From NCBI RefSeq assembly GCF_038618305.1, contig NZ_CP152017.1, positions 969,501-1,033,500 of the forward strand: 64,000 bases of DNA. The letters are read 5' to 3'. Made by a program: the position numbers and the translations under genes. This DNA comes from Sporosarcina sp. FSL K6-2383 (GTDB lineage: Bacteria > Bacillota > Bacilli > Bacillales_A > Planococcaceae). This document shows positions 13,833 through 22,765 of the stretch, piece by piece (position 1 is the first letter of the stretch; each line of letters opens with the position of its first letter). The notes under the pieces were generated by a model that saw nothing but the letters and a program-made list of their open reading frames with translations, was not told the DNA's origin and searched no databases.

Positions 13833-14032
13833 TTAACTTGAATCAGCAGAAGTCCGCTGCTGATTCAAGTTAAGCATCCGGCGGATGTTAGGGATTTTGA
13901 GGGGAGCTAATTGTGAATCGAACAGCAAAGGGTTCGATTTGCCGTGTTTCTGCGTTTTTTGCAGAAATTAAGGCACTTAGATAAGCACAATTCAAAATCC
14001 CAACACAATCACGCCGAGGCATGATTGATTAA
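13833..14032 (+). repeat. Three-stem intergenic element, copy 2 (ywzB-murA)
   Basis: P1: TTAACTTGAATCAGCAG (13833-13849) and CTGCTGATTCAAGTTAA (13857-13873), 17 bp perfect. Box GCATCCGGCGGATG (13874-13887). P2: GGGATTTTGA (13891-13900) and TCAAAATCCC (13992-14001). P3: CAATCACGCC-GA-GGCATGATTG (14006-14027). The P2 insert is long here and carries further hairpins (AATCGAAC/GTTCGATT and TTTCTGC/GCAGAAA). The rest of the 13750-14274 gap has no gene; a TATAAT at 14232-14237 is the likely murA -10. Confidence 0.85.
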
Positions 14033-14274
14033 ATGATGCATATACGGGGCGATGGCATGAAATTGACCATTCGTTGTTATGACACAAAACGTCAAAACTA
14101 TACATAGTATAGACTACTTAGCAGTTAGTTCAGAAAATAGCCCTGACGCCGCTTGTTTATTATGCGTGGGCAATGTAAAATAGAATATGTTTTCATGGTA
14201 AATATCTAATAAGAAAATGTCGATAAATGTCTATAATATGTATGGCTACAACTTAGGAGTCGGAGGGACTTACT

Positions 14275-15573
14275 TTGGATAAAATTATTATTAACGGTGG
14301 ACGTGTTCTAAGAGGAAATGTCCGAGTGGAGGGTGCTAAAAATGCAGTATTACCAATACTTGCAGCTGCATTACTCGCATCAGAAGGACCAAATATAATA
14401 CGTGATGTACCAAATCTTTCAGACGTTGGAACGATTAATGAAGTACTCAAAAGTTTAAATGCAAAAGTGGAGCATTTCCCAGAAAAAGATGAAGTGATCA
14501 TCGACTCAACAGGCACGCTGTCTGATGAGGCACATTTTGAATATGTACGCAAAATGCGTGCATCGATTCTCGTCATGGGACCACTTTTGGCGCGTAACGG
14601 TTACGCAAGAGTTGCTCTTCCAGGTGGTTGTGCAATCGGCTCACGCCCAATCGATCAGCATTTAAAAGGCTTTGAAGCGATGGGAGCAGAAATTTCATTT
14701 GGTCATGGACATGTTGAAGCGAGAGCTCAAGGTGGTTTGAAGGGCGCAAAAATTTATCTCGATTTTCCGAGTGTAGGGGCGACCGAAAATATTATCACAG
14801 CTGCCGCTTTGGCAAAAGGCACAACAATCATTGAAAACGCGGCAAAGGAACCTGAAATTGTAGACCTTGCGAACTTTATCAATGAAATGGGTGGAAAAGT
14901 TGTTGGGGCTGGTACGGACACAATCCGAATTGAAGGTGTAGTGAAATTATACGGCACAACGCATCATATTATACCGGATCGTATTGAAACAGGTACATTC
15001 ATGGTGGCGGCAGCCATTACAGGTGGCGACGTCATTATTGACAACGCTGTTCCTGAACATAATGCTGCGCTAATCTCTAAATTAGGTGAAATGGGTGTCG
15101 TTATTACAGAGTTAGATGAAGGTGTACGTATCACTGCACAGCTGCCATTAAAGTCTGTTGACTTGAAGACAATGCCACATCCTGGCTTCCCAACGGATAT
15201 GCAATCTCAAATGATGGCATTGATGCTGACGGCAACGGGTACAGGTGTTTTAACTGAAACTGTTTTTGAAAATCGTTTCATGCATGTAGAAGAATTCCGA
15301 CGTATGAATGGAGCCGTTAAAATTGAAGGCAGATCCGTTATTCTCACGGGTCCATCTGAACTTCAAGGGGCAGAAGTAGCGGCGACAGATTTGCGTGCAG
15401 CTGCAGCGCTTATTTTAGCCGGCCTTGTAGCAGAAGGCGTTACACGTGTCACAGAGCTATCGCATCTGGACCGCGGCTACGTCAACTTCCACGGTAAACT
15501 TGCAGCACTCGGAGCGGATATTGTCCGTGTTTCACCGGAAATGCAAACTGAAAAAACAGCACAACTCGCTTAA
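14275..15573 (+). CDS. murA: UDP-N-acetylglucosamine 1-carboxyvinyltransferase
   Basis: First committed step of peptidoglycan synthesis: transfers enolpyruvate from PEP to UDP-GlcNAc in the cytoplasm. The 432-residue protein has Lys22-Asn23 in [10 protein letters not shown] and the PEP-binding cysteine Cys119 in [13 protein letters not shown], the residue attacked by fosfomycin. It starts with TTG at 14275 behind GGAGGG with 7-base spacing. Position before spoIID matches the murAA paralogue of B. subtilis. Confidence 0.96.
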   Translation: MDKIIINGGRVLRGNVRVEGAKNAVLPILAAALLASEGPNIIRDVPNLSDVGTINEVLKSLNAKVEHFPEKDEVIIDSTGTLSDEAHFEYVRKMRASILVMGPLLARNGYARVALPGGCAIGSRPIDQHLKGFEAMGAEISFGHGHVEARAQGGLKGAKIYLDFPSVGATENIITAAALAKGTTIIENAAKEPEIVDLANFINEMGGKVVGAGTDTIRIEGVVKLYGTTHHIIPDRIETGTFMVAAAITGGDVIIDNAVPEHNAALISKLGEMGVVITELDEGVRITAQLPLKSVDLKTMPHPGFPTDMQSQMMALMLTATGTGVLTETVFENRFMHVEEFRRMNGAVKIEGRSVILTGPSELQGAEVAATDLRAAAALILAGLVAEGVTRVTELSHLDRGYVNFHGKLAALGADIVRVSPEMQTEKTAQLA

Positions 15574-15594
15574 ATTGAATGTAATACATGAAAG

Positions 15595-15624
15595 AGGCTG
15601 TAGTCTACTCGCTACGGCCTTTTT
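15595..15624 (+). terminator. Rho-independent terminator of murA
   Basis: Arms AGGCTGTAG and CTACGGCCT (one G-U pair) with a short loop, followed by TTTTTG. Confidence 0.85.
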
Positions 15625-15691
15625 GCTATTCCCCTGCAGCGTAGAAAAATGCGAACCACACACTAAGGAAAGAAAAAACCACCAAAAATCC

Positions 15692-15722
15692 CATGTATAA
15701 AACCCGTCCCCCCACATATACT
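15692..15722 (+). promoter_or_regulatory. Possible sigma-E promoter of spoIID
   Basis: CATATACT (15715-15722) resembles the sigma-E -10 consensus, with CATGTATA (15692-15699) at about the -35 distance. The annotated ATG would then lie at or next to the transcription start, so either the site is fortuitous or the mRNA is essentially leaderless. spoIID is sigma-E controlled in B. subtilis. Confidence 0.35.
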
Positions 15723-15727
15723 TAATC

Positions 15728-16696
15728 ATGGACAAACTACTAACCGTCTTATTCATCATACTCTTATTTTTTATCCCTGTTTTGTTGAAACAACCGCCGG
15801 ACATGAGTAGCAAAGTCGAAGAGACCAAAGAGAAAACTTGCCAGATTATGATCACAGTGGCGGGTGTGGACAAGTCCATTACATTGGAAGAATACGTCGT
15901 AGGAGTAGTTGCCGGTGAAATGCCCGTTACTTTCCATCAGGAAGCACTGAAGGCACAGGCAATTGCAGCACGGACCTATGCACTCCGCACGACAAACTAC
16001 GGTGAAAAACCAATCGCGGCAGATGTATCCGCCCAAGTTTATTCCAATGAAGTGCAGCGTAAAGAACGCTGGAAGAAAGAATTTAAGAACAACGAACGAA
16101 AAGTGCGTGCAGCTGTAGAAGACACAGCGGGAGATACGCTTGTCTATGGCGAAGAAATGATATCCGCCATGTTTTTTTCTACATCTAATGGCAAGACTGA
16201 AACCGCAGAAAACTTCAGTGGCAATGATATTCCCTACTTACGAAGTGTTGAAAGTCCTGGGGAGGAGGACGTGGCGCCAAAAGTGGAGAGAGAACTGAAG
16301 ATGGAGCTAACTGAATGGGACGATAAGATAGGGAGCAAATGGGGTGCCGAGCGCTTTAAATCATTACAGCTTGTTAGAAACCCAACCGGCAGAGTTCAAA
16401 AGGCTGTCGCTTCCAACTTCGAGATGAGTGGACGGGAAATGCGAGATTTACTAGAACTTGCATCGACGGATTTCGATATCGCCTTCGACGTCACGAACCA
16501 AATTGTGCATGTGACAACAATAGGTTACGGGCATGGCGTAGGAATGAGCCAGTATGGGGCAGAGGCATATGCTCAGAAAGGGTGGAAGGCGGAAGACATT
16601 CTTTTACACTATTACAGTGGCGCTCAAATAAAAAAGTTTACATTAGTTGATTCCAAATGTTTAAAAACTCCTTCACTTGCAAACAATAGCGAGTGA
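15728..16696 (+). CDS. spoIID: Stage II sporulation protein D (peptidoglycan lytic transglycosylase)
   Basis: Engulfment enzyme acting with SpoIIM and SpoIIP: it cleaves glycan strands after SpoIIP removes stem peptides, anchored in the mother-cell membrane. One N-terminal membrane helix (about residues 4-20) is followed by the SpoIID/LytB domain; the catalytic glutamate is in VVAGEMPV (Glu64), followed by QEALKAQAIAARTYAL. The C-terminal motif GYGHGVGMSQYGAEAYA is intact. Length 322. No ribosome binding site is visible before ATG 15728; the start is kept because it is needed for the membrane anchor. Confidence 0.93.
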   Translation: MDKLLTVLFIILLFFIPVLLKQPPDMSSKVEETKEKTCQIMITVAGVDKSITLEEYVVGVVAGEMPVTFHQEALKAQAIAARTYALRTTNYGEKPIAADVSAQVYSNEVQRKERWKKEFKNNERKVRAAVEDTAGDTLVYGEEMISAMFFSTSNGKTETAENFSGNDIPYLRSVESPGEEDVAPKVERELKMELTEWDDKIGSKWGAERFKSLQLVRNPTGRVQKAVASNFEMSGREMRDLLELASTDFDIAFDVTNQIVHVTTIGYGHGVGMSQYGAEAYAQKGWKAEDILLHYYSGAQIKKFTLVDSKCLKTPSLANNSE

Positions 16697-16706
16697 GGTG
16701 ATGACA

Positions 16707-17366
16707 ATGCGAGAAGAAAAACCGAAAGCCCCTTCTCAGAAGAACAAAAGTGCAAAGACAAAAAGTTGGTTTTGGCCTATAGTCTATTCCGGTATCGCAA
16801 TCGTCTTCGTCGGCATGATCTGGGGTTATAATGCATTCATGACGGAAGATTCCCCGGGGCTAGCAGACGTTGCAGGTAAGGACGTAAAGGATTCGCCAAT
16901 TGTAGAGACCAACGCAGCAAGTGAAACGCTCAAGTATCCATTTGCTGAAGAACTCTATGATGACGTGGTCATTGTGCAAGATTTTTACGACCCAGAAGCG
17001 GACGCTGCTACACGTGAAAACGCTCTGCTCGTATTCGACCAAGAATATGTGACCAATACCGGCGTAATGATTTCCATTCAAGGCAAGCCATTCGAAGTGG
17101 TCGCAGCACTTAGCGGCAAAGTAGAAGAAGTTGTGAACGACCCATTCATGGGTGACGCAATCATCCTATCCCACGCAAACGGACTGACGACCATTTACAG
17201 TTCAGTCACAGCAATTCAGGTCAAGCCAGGTGATGAAGTGAGCCAAGGTCAGTCACTCGCCACAACTTCAGAGAATAAATGGAATACAGTAGCAGGTATC
17301 CATTTGCAATTTGAAGTACAAGAAAATGGCGTAGCCATTAACCCACGTTCCCGCCTAGCTTTCTGA
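16707..17366 (+). CDS. spoIIQ: Stage II sporulation protein Q (degenerate LytM domain)
   Basis: Forespore membrane protein that binds SpoIIIAH across the intermembrane space and supports engulfment and later sigma-G activity. One membrane helix (about residues 25-44) precedes an M23/LytM-type domain. The first metal motif, HxGxD in active enzymes, reads TNTGVM, so zinc ligands are lost, while the later IHLQFEV strand keeps one histidine. ATG 16707 is preferred over ATG 16701 because GTGAGGTG ends at 16700. It follows spoIID by 10 bases; order as in B. subtilis. Confidence 0.92.
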   Translation: MREEKPKAPSQKNKSAKTKSWFWPIVYSGIAIVFVGMIWGYNAFMTEDSPGLADVAGKDVKDSPIVETNAASETLKYPFAEELYDDVVIVQDFYDPEADAATRENALLVFDQEYVTNTGVMISIQGKPFEVVAALSGKVEEVVNDPFMGDAIILSHANGLTTIYSSVTAIQVKPGDEVSQGQSLATTSENKWNTVAGIHLQFEVQENGVAINPRSRLAF

Positions 17367-17377
17367 TTTGAACCACC

Positions 17378-17439
17378 AGCGCCAGTTACTGCATAATTCA
17401 CGCTTGTTGAATTGTGAATAGTAGCCGGTGCTTTTTTTT
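17378..17439 (+). terminator. Rho-independent terminator of spoIIQ
   Basis: Long imperfect stem: AGCGCCAGTTACT and ATTCAC on the left pair with GTGAAT and AGTAGCCGGTGCT on the right, followed by a TTTTTTT run. Confidence 0.85.
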
Positions 17440-17510
17440 GACAGGTTGGAGATTCTCCAGTAATGCTTGCACAGCTCCAACACTCCACTCCCACGCTCCT
17501 CCACCTCTGC

Positions 17511-17539
17511 GCATAACCTCGCCTTTAACAGCATAGAAT
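17511..17539 (+). promoter_or_regulatory. Probable sigma-E promoter of spoIIID
   Basis: GCATAACC (17511-17518) as -35 and CATAGAAT (17532-17539) as -10, close to the sigma-E consensus with a suitable spacer. The predicted leader is about 30 nt before the GTG start, and spoIIID is sigma-E controlled in Bacillus. Confidence 0.55.
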
Positions 17540-17576
17540 AAAGGAAGATTCGGAGTTGACAGGAAAGGAAGAGGGC

Positions 17577-17846
17577 GTGCACGAGCAAATACGGAGGCGA
17601 TGCGTGCGCCTCGGAAAAATGTTGCTGGAGACAGGACTAACGGTACGGGCGCTGGCAAAAGCGACGGGCTATTCGAAAAGCACGGTCCACAAAGATTTGA
17701 CAGAACGGTTACCAAATGTCGATGTGGCATTGTCGGAAGAAGTCGCCAAAATACTTGCCTATCATAAGTCTGTCAGACATTTACGGGGTGGCGAAGCGAC
17801 AAGGATTAAATGGATGAAAGAAATGAAGAAAGTGGGAAGTAGTTAG
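17577..17846 (+). CDS. spoIIID: Stage III sporulation transcriptional regulator SpoIIID
   Basis: Mother-cell DNA-binding protein that activates and represses sigma-E genes and helps the switch to sigma-K. The helix-turn-helix contains YSKSTVHKDLTERLP, and the C-terminal basic segment contains HKSVRHLRGGEAT, both almost invariant in the family. GTG 17577 behind GGAAGAGG gives 89 residues beginning HEQIRRR, matching the MHDYIKER start of the B. subtilis protein; an upstream TTG at 17556 would add seven unsupported residues. Confidence 0.95.
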   Translation: MHEQIRRRCVRLGKMLLETGLTVRALAKATGYSKSTVHKDLTERLPNVDVALSEEVAKILAYHKSVRHLRGGEATRIKWMKEMKKVGSS

Positions 17847-17851
17847 GAACG

Positions 17852-17896
17852 AAGGGCGGTTTCGCAATCTACATTGCGGGGCGCCCTTTATTTATT
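17852..17896 (+). terminator. Rho-independent terminator of spoIIID
   Basis: Arms AAGGGCG and CGCCCTT with an inner CGCAAT / ATTGCG stem, then TTTATTTATTTT. The tail merges with the P1 stem of repeat copy 3. Confidence 0.8.
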
Positions 17897-18077
17897 TTCA
17901 TTCAGCATCTTGCTGAATGAAAATAAAGCCTCCGGCGGATGTCACAGATTTTGAAAGGAGCCAAGGAAGGCAACCTAAGTTCTGCCGCGTCCTGCGGCAA
18001 CGGTGGCATACCCGCATCCTGCGGGCACAAGCTCGATTCAAAATCTGGACGCAATTACGCCGAGGCGTAATTGATTG
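17891..18077 (+). repeat. Three-stem intergenic element, copy 3 (spoIIID-mbl)
   Basis: P1: TTTATTTTCATTCAGCA (17891-17907) and TGCTGAATGAAAATAAA (17911-17927), 17 bp perfect with a TCT loop. Box GCCTCCGGCGGATG (17928-17941). P2: CAGATTTTGA (17945-17954) and TCAAAATCTG (18038-18047). P3: CAATTACGCC-GA-GGCGTAATTG (18052-18073). The insert carries two small GC hairpins with the shared loop phrase TCCT: TGCCGCGTCCTGCGGCA and CCCGCATCCTGCGGG. Confidence 0.85.
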
Positions 18078-18119
18078 GAAAGAAAGTGGTACTAAAGTAT
18101 ATTCATTAACGGATAACTA

Positions 18120-18128
18120 TGGTAAAAT
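18120..18128 (+). promoter_or_regulatory. Possible extended -10 promoter of mbl
   Basis: TGGTAAAAT fits an extended -10 about 68 bases before the mbl start; no convincing -35 is seen. It lies just after repeat copy 3. Confidence 0.35.
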
Positions 18129-18195
18129 GTTGAGTTAGGAGAGTATACATACACGGTATTATTCGATGATCCAGGTGGAAGGGGAAACGGAAATA

Positions 18196-19188
18196 ATGTT
18201 TGCAAAAGATATTGGGATCGACCTCGGTACAGCCAACGTCTTGATTCACGTAAAAGGAAAAGGGATTGTTCTTAACGAGCCATCAGTCGTTGCCATCGAT
18301 AAGAACTCAAACAAAGTACTAGCAGTTGGAGAAGAAGCAAGACAAATGGTGGGCAGAACGCCAGGTAATATCATCGCAATTCGTCCATTAAGAGACGGCG
18401 TGATTGCAGATTTTGACATTACAGAAGCGATGTTAACTCATTTTATCAATAAACTAGATGTAAAAGGATTCTTATCAAAGCCACGAATTCTTATTTGTTG
18501 CCCGACTAACGTTACAAGTGTTGAACAGAAAGCGATTCGTCAAGCAGCTGAAAAATCAGGTGGTAAAAAAATATATCTCGAAGAAGAACCAAAAGTTGCG
18601 GCAATCGGTGCAGGAATGGATATTTTCCAGCCGAGCGGTAATATGGTAATTGATATCGGTGGGGGAACGACGGATGTAGCCGTGCTTTCAATGGGAGACA
18701 TCGTTACTTCGCAGTCCATCAATGTAGCGGGGGATACATTCGATAGTGATATCACACAATATATTAAAAAACATTATAAATTGCTCATCGGAGAACGCAC
18801 TTCGGAGAATATTAAATTCGACGTGGGCACAGTTTTCATTGGCACACGTAAAGAACAGATGGATATTAGAGGACGTGATATGGTGACAGGTCTTCCGCGT
18901 ACCATTACCGTCCATTCTGATGAAATTGGTGAAGCATTAAAAGAATCCATTTATATGATTGTCCAAGCAGCTAAAACAGTTTTAGAACAAACACCACCAG
19001 AGCTGTCTGCCGATATTATTGATCGCGGTGTGTTTCTGACAGGTGGCGGAGCATTACTACACGGTATCGACCAATTGCTCGCTGAGGAATTAAAAGTACC
19101 TGTATTTATCTCAGATAATCCTCTCGATTGTGTTGCAATTGGGACAGGCATCTTATTAGATAATATCGATAAAATTGCGGGTCGTTAA
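18196..19188 (+). CDS. mbl: MreB-family actin homologue Mbl
   Basis: Cytoskeletal ATPase that moves with the elongasome and guides sidewall synthesis. The start MFAKDIGIDLGTANVLIHVK, the phosphate-binding segment DIGGGTTDVAVLS and the closing LTGGGALLHGIDQLL are typical, and the position directly upstream of flhO-flhP after spoIIID is that of B. subtilis mbl rather than mreB or mreBH. ATG 18196 (330 residues) is chosen over an upstream in-frame ATG at 18166. The family's conserved membrane-binding loop region is present. Confidence 0.93.
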   Translation: MFAKDIGIDLGTANVLIHVKGKGIVLNEPSVVAIDKNSNKVLAVGEEARQMVGRTPGNIIAIRPLRDGVIADFDITEAMLTHFINKLDVKGFLSKPRILICCPTNVTSVEQKAIRQAAEKSGGKKIYLEEEPKVAAIGAGMDIFQPSGNMVIDIGGGTTDVAVLSMGDIVTSQSINVAGDTFDSDITQYIKKHYKLLIGERTSENIKFDVGTVFIGTRKEQMDIRGRDMVTGLPRTITVHSDEIGEALKESIYMIVQAAKTVLEQTPPELSADIIDRGVFLTGGGALLHGIDQLLAEELKVPVFISDNPLDCVAIGTGILLDNIDKIAGR

Positions 19189-19245
19189 TTAATAATGTTC
19201 CCTGAGTTACAATAGAAAATCGAAAGTAAATGAGGAGGCGGGCAC

Positions 19246-20085
19246 ATGTTCCGTGGGTTTTATACAGTTGGGTCAGGTATGATTGCACAGCAGCGTAGAA
19301 CTGAAATGTTAGCGAATAACTTAGCGAATGCGAATACACCAGGCTTTAAGGCAGAACAATCATCTATTCGTTCATTTCCGGAAATGTACATGTCGAGCAT
19401 TAATACGGCACGTATTCCAACGAAGGATGGTATTCAGTTGAAGGGTTTGACACCAGTTGGGGCGATTTCGACAGGTGTTTATATGCAGGAGACGTTACCA
19501 TTGTTTGCGCAAGGTCAATTACGTGAAACAGAACTGACGACGGACGTGGCGCTCATTGACGGTCTTCTACCCGTTGACGATGAAACAGGAACGCAAGGCG
19601 CTGTCTTTTTTCGTCTTGAAAATCCAAATGGCGGCGAGCACTATACGAAAAATGGTAGCTTTACACTAGATCCAAGCGGTTTTTTGACGAACGCAATGGG
19701 GCATTACGTACTGGATAGTACCGGACAACGAATCGCCCTTCAAAATGACGATATACAAATCACGCAGGAAGGCGTGATTATGGACGGAGAAAATGCCGTG
19801 GCAACACTCGGTATTGCATTCGTACAGCGCCCTGATACACTGCTCAAACAAGGGAACGGAATGTTCGCGACAGAAGGCGGCGAAAATCTTCAAAATGCCA
19901 ATGCAGTCGCGGGTGTGACATATTCCATGCAACAAGGCTATTTGGAAGTCTCCAACGTGGATGCAGCACAAACGATGACGGATATGATGACAGCCTACCG
20001 TGCATTTGAAGCCAATCAAAAAATTCTGCAAGCCTATGATCGCAGTATGGAAAAAGCAGTCACTGAAATCGGTCGCGTTAACTAA
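19246..20085 (+). CDS. flhO: Flagellar hook-basal body protein FlhO (FlgG-like rod protein)
   Basis: Distal rod/basal body structural protein exported by the flagellar type III system. The N-terminal rod signature MLANNLANANTPGFKAEQ (about residues 24-41) and the C-terminal heptad region ending TAYRAFEANQKILQAYDRS are characteristic of FlgG/FlgF-type proteins. Length 279. Position after mbl and before flhP matches B. subtilis. RBS TGAGGAGG precedes the ATG. Confidence 0.9.
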   Translation: MFRGFYTVGSGMIAQQRRTEMLANNLANANTPGFKAEQSSIRSFPEMYMSSINTARIPTKDGIQLKGLTPVGAISTGVYMQETLPLFAQGQLRETELTTDVALIDGLLPVDDETGTQGAVFFRLENPNGGEHYTKNGSFTLDPSGFLTNAMGHYVLDSTGQRIALQNDDIQITQEGVIMDGENAVATLGIAFVQRPDTLLKQGNGMFATEGGENLQNANAVAGVTYSMQQGYLEVSNVDAAQTMTDMMTAYRAFEANQKILQAYDRSMEKAVTEIGRVN

Positions 20086-20094
20086 AAACTAAAT

Positions 20095-20287
20095 CAATTA
20101 CGCCTTGGCGTAATTGCGTCCAGATTTTTTCGAGCGAGCTCGAAAAGTTCCCCCTGAAAATCTGTGACATCCGCCGGAGGCATAACTTGAATCAGAAGGG
20201 ATTTTGAACTCCTTCTGAATCGAAGTGCAGTCCGGCATTCATCCCGCCACCATATAGAAGCGGCGGACTTCTACTGATTCAAGTTAA
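20095..20287 (-). repeat. Three-stem intergenic element, copy 4 (flhO-flhP, inverted)
   Basis: The same element on the other strand. P3: CAATTACGCC-TT-GGCGTAATTG (20095-20116). P2: CAGATTTT (20121-20128) and AAAATCTG (20157-20164), enclosing a small hairpin TTTTCGAGC/GCTCGAAAA. Box CATCCGCCGGAGGC (20168-20181). P1: TAACTTGAATCAG (20183-20195) and CTGATTCAAGTTA (20274-20286), here separated by a 78-bp loop with its own inverted repeats. Its P1 arms resemble those of copy 2. Confidence 0.82.
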
Positions 20288-20311
20288 GCTTTTTGAAGGG
20301 AGTCGACATAA

Positions 20312-21148
20312 ATGCTACGCACAATGACAACAGCAACAAACACGTTAAACCAATTACAGCATCAGCTTGATATTATAGGGAATAACCTGTCGAATTCAGC
20401 TACTCATGGCTATAAATCGAGCGATGCAAAATTTCACGAGCTACTCTATCAACAATTCAATAACGATAAAGCTGACACAGCACCGCGTCAATCACCGCTG
20501 GGCATTCGCTATGGATCAGGTGCAGTTCTCGGACAAGCACAGATGAACTGGAAAGTGGGTACATTGCAGTCGACAGAACGTCAACTCGATTTTGCGCTGA
20601 CGGAACCGAAGCAATACTTTAATATTCTTATGCCAGGAGACGGCGGAGAACAAACAGTTTATACGCGACAAGGGAATTTCTATATTTCCCCAATAGCAGA
20701 TGGACAAGGTATGCTTGTTAACGCCGATGGTTATCCTGTTGCCAATAGTGCAGGTCTACCAATTACATTTACAGATGATGTCACAAATTTTACAATGAAC
20801 GCGAGTGGAATGCTTACATTGACACATGCTGATGGTACAGCGGAAACGGTTGAACTGGGCATTACAGTCATGCAACGCCCTAATTTGATGGAACGTCTTT
20901 CGGCTACGAATTTTGGCTTGCCTGGAAATTTAGCTGACCTAGGTGTTACAGAGCAACAAGTGCTAACTGATCTGCAAGGCGAAGCCCGAAACCAAGTAGG
21001 CATTGAAGCAGGGAAACTTGAAGCGTCCAATGTAAACTATGAGAAAGAAATGACAGATCTTATTACTGTTCAACGCTCTTATCAATTCAATGCACGAACG
21101 GTGACATTGGCAGATCAGATGATGGGGCTAATTAACGGTATACGATGA
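20312..21148 (+). CDS. flhP: Flagellar hook-basal body protein FlhP (FlgG-like rod protein)
   Basis: Second FlgG-like rod protein. The N-terminal motif QLDIIGNNLSNSATHGYKS and the C-terminal YEKEMTDLITVQRSYQFNART match the family. Length 278. RBS GAAGGGAG precedes the ATG after the inverted repeat element. The flhO-flhP pair away from the main fla/che operon is the B. subtilis arrangement. Confidence 0.9.
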   Translation: MLRTMTTATNTLNQLQHQLDIIGNNLSNSATHGYKSSDAKFHELLYQQFNNDKADTAPRQSPLGIRYGSGAVLGQAQMNWKVGTLQSTERQLDFALTEPKQYFNILMPGDGGEQTVYTRQGNFYISPIADGQGMLVNADGYPVANSAGLPITFTDDVTNFTMNASGMLTLTHADGTAETVELGITVMQRPNLMERLSATNFGLPGNLADLGVTEQQVLTDLQGEARNQVGIEAGKLEASNVNYEKEMTDLITVQRSYQFNARTVTLADQMMGLINGIR

Positions 21149-21171
21149 AGTTTCTGTAGGGAGCACTGAAT

Positions 21172-21501
21172 ATGACAGATGAAAAACGAAATAAGGTAGA
21201 CGAGCTAGAGACGCCGACGCGGACTCGGGCAACCCGAACACAACCACTACGCAATGAGCAAAGGCAGCGTAAGCGTAACAGCGAAAGTGAGCAAGCTACA
21301 CCTAAAAATCAGTTTTGGGTGCAAATCCGCTTGTTACCAATTTGGCTACGTGTCGTACTCGTCTTGCTGCTACTTCTAGGCGTGGCTATATTGGGTGCGA
21401 CTATTGGCTACGGCTATATAGGGGACGGCCAACCCGCTGATGTTCTCAAAAAAGAGACATGGACCCATATACTGGATATTTTGAATGGAAAAGAGTCGTA
21501 A
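21172..21501 (+). CDS. EpuA-like small membrane protein (often named DNA-directed RNA polymerase subunit beta)
   Basis: A 109-residue protein with a charged, Arg/Glu-rich N-terminal half (about 1-45), one strongly hydrophobic helix near residues 58-80 and the short tail QPADVLKKETWTHILDIL. This pattern fits the EpuA family, commonly mislabelled as an RNA polymerase beta subunit; it bears no resemblance to RpoB. It starts 23 bases after flhP and is probably in the same transcript. Function unknown. Confidence 0.75.
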   Translation: MTDEKRNKVDELETPTRTRATRTQPLRNEQRQRKRNSESEQATPKNQFWVQIRLLPIWLRVVLVLLLLLGVAILGATIGYGYIGDGQPADVLKKETWTHILDILNGKES

Positions 21502-21518
21502 AGGCTCTTTCGCTTTTA
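21489..21518 (+). terminator. Weak terminator after the EpuA-like gene
   Basis: AAAGAGTC and GGCTCTTT pair around GTAAA, followed by CGCTTTT; the stop codon lies in the loop. The tail touches repeat copy 5. Confidence 0.45.
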
Positions 21519-21711
21519 TCTGAATTCAGCAGAATACCAGCACTTCTATAAGTGGCTGGATGAATGCAAAAAATTTTACTGTTCAGTGGGAGTCGAAACT
21601 CCAGCTGAACTCAGATAAAGCCTCCGGCGGATGTCACGGGTTTTTTAAGGGAGACTTTTCGAGCTCGCACGAAAAAATCCGGACGCAATGACGCCAAGGC
21701 ATGATTGATAA
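21515..21711 (+). repeat. Three-stem intergenic element, copy 5 (upstream of fabZ)
   Basis: P1: TTTATCTGAATTCAG (21515-21529) and CTGAACTCAGATAAA (21605-21619), one mismatch, with a 75-bp loop. Box GCCTCCGGCGGATG (21620-21633). P2: CGGGTTTTTT (21637-21646) and AAAAAATCCG (21672-21681), one G-U pair, enclosing TTTTCGAGCTCGCACGAAAA. P3: CAATGACGCC-AA-GGCATGATTG (21686-21707), the least perfect P3 of the set. Confidence 0.8.
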
Positions 21712-21745
21712 TGAATTACATAAATAACCTATCAGGGGGATGACT

Positions 21746-22189
21746 ATGCTAACAACTGAGCAGATTCAAGCAATTTTGCCGCATCGTTACCCATTTCTCA
21801 TGGTAGACCGAATACTTGAGGTCGAGGAAGGGAAACGTGCAGTCGGTATTAAAAATGTAACGATTAACGAAGAGTTTTTCAATGGACATTTCCCTGGTTA
21901 CCCAGTGATGCCCGGCGTTTTAATTGTAGAAGCGCTGGCGCAAGTAGGGGCAGTTGCACTGCTACAAAAAGAAGAGAATAAAGGACGTCTCGGTTTTTTT
22001 GCAGGTATTGACAATTGCCGCTTTAAACGACAAGTAACGCCAGGGGATACATTGCGCCTTGAAGTAGAAATCACGAGACTTCGGGGAACAATCGTTAAGG
22101 CGAAAGCAACAGCAACTGTGGACGGGGAAATTACCTGTGAAGCAGAAATCACATTAGCATTAGGTCCTGCCGTTTCTAAAGAGGGCTAA
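21746..22189 (+). CDS. fabZ: 3-hydroxyacyl-ACP dehydratase
   Basis: Dehydrates 3-hydroxyacyl-ACP to trans-2-enoyl-ACP in fatty acid elongation. The hot-dog fold signature [23 protein letters not shown] carries His48 and Glu62 as the catalytic pair. ATG 21746 is preferred over ATG 21740 because AGGGGGA overlaps the latter. Length 147. Located after flhP as in B. subtilis (ywpB). Confidence 0.96.
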   Translation: MLTTEQIQAILPHRYPFLMVDRILEVEEGKRAVGIKNVTINEEFFNGHFPGYPVMPGVLIVEALAQVGAVALLQKEENKGRLGFFAGIDNCRFKRQVTPGDTLRLEVEITRLRGTIVKAKATATVDGEITCEAEITLALGPAVSKEG

Positions 22190-22281
22190 ATTTGCGAATA
22201 GATGGAAAATTAGTTACAATATCAGTGCAGGTCGTTATAAAAATGACAATGTACTTTTATAGTAGGAGGGTACAAGCTAGT

Positions 22282-22668
22282 ATGTTTAAAGATCTTTCTC
22301 CAAATTTAAAAAGCAGTATTACGAGGTCGATTACACAGACCTTCGAACAATATATGAGTGATATTGAATGGTCTGAAGAAAAATTCAGCATTAATGATTT
22401 TATTGCCAATTGGCGTGAATATATCACGACAAAAGCGCTATGGTATACGAAAATTCCAGATGAAATGAAAAATGCTCCAACTTTTCATGAAGATCTTGCA
22501 CAGCGTATCAATGAAATCATTGCGCGTCTCCTTGGTGAACCACCATCCCAAGAACAGATTGCGGCTATTCAAGCAATGCAGGAGCAGCTAAACACGCATT
22601 ATGAGTACCATTGTAAGGCAGAAGCTGTTTACGTTGAAACATTGCTAAAGAATCATTTAGGTTTGTAA
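22282..22668 (+). CDS. Conserved hypothetical protein, 128 residues
   Basis: Predicted soluble, helical and acidic-aromatic (FEQYMSDIEWSEEKF, NDFIANWREYITTKALWY). No motif that I recognise, no signal peptide and no membrane helix. ATG 22282 is chosen because TAGGAGGG stands 11 bases upstream; the open frame extends to 22192 but without a binding site. Its place between fabZ and ywpF corresponds to the ywpC-ywpG stretch of B. subtilis, and I cannot assign it to any of those genes. Confidence 0.75.
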   Translation: MFKDLSPNLKSSITRSITQTFEQYMSDIEWSEEKFSINDFIANWREYITTKALWYTKIPDEMKNAPTFHEDLAQRINEIIARLLGEPPSQEQIAAIQAMQEQLNTHYEYHCKAEAVYVETLLKNHLGL

Positions 22669-22765
22669 AAAAAGATACGGGGATAGTTCCTCCTTTTTGG
22701 GTCAAGCTACAAGTATCATACTGATTTGTATGGTAAACGGCTTGTGGAAAGGAGGAAATCATTTC

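Noticed and set aside
15446..15700. 84-codon frame overlapping the end of murA
   Set aside because: Shadow frame in murA running through the murA terminator.
17917..18138. 73-codon plus-strand frame upstream of mbl
   Set aside because: It lies entirely over copy 3 of the three-stem repeat and has no binding site.
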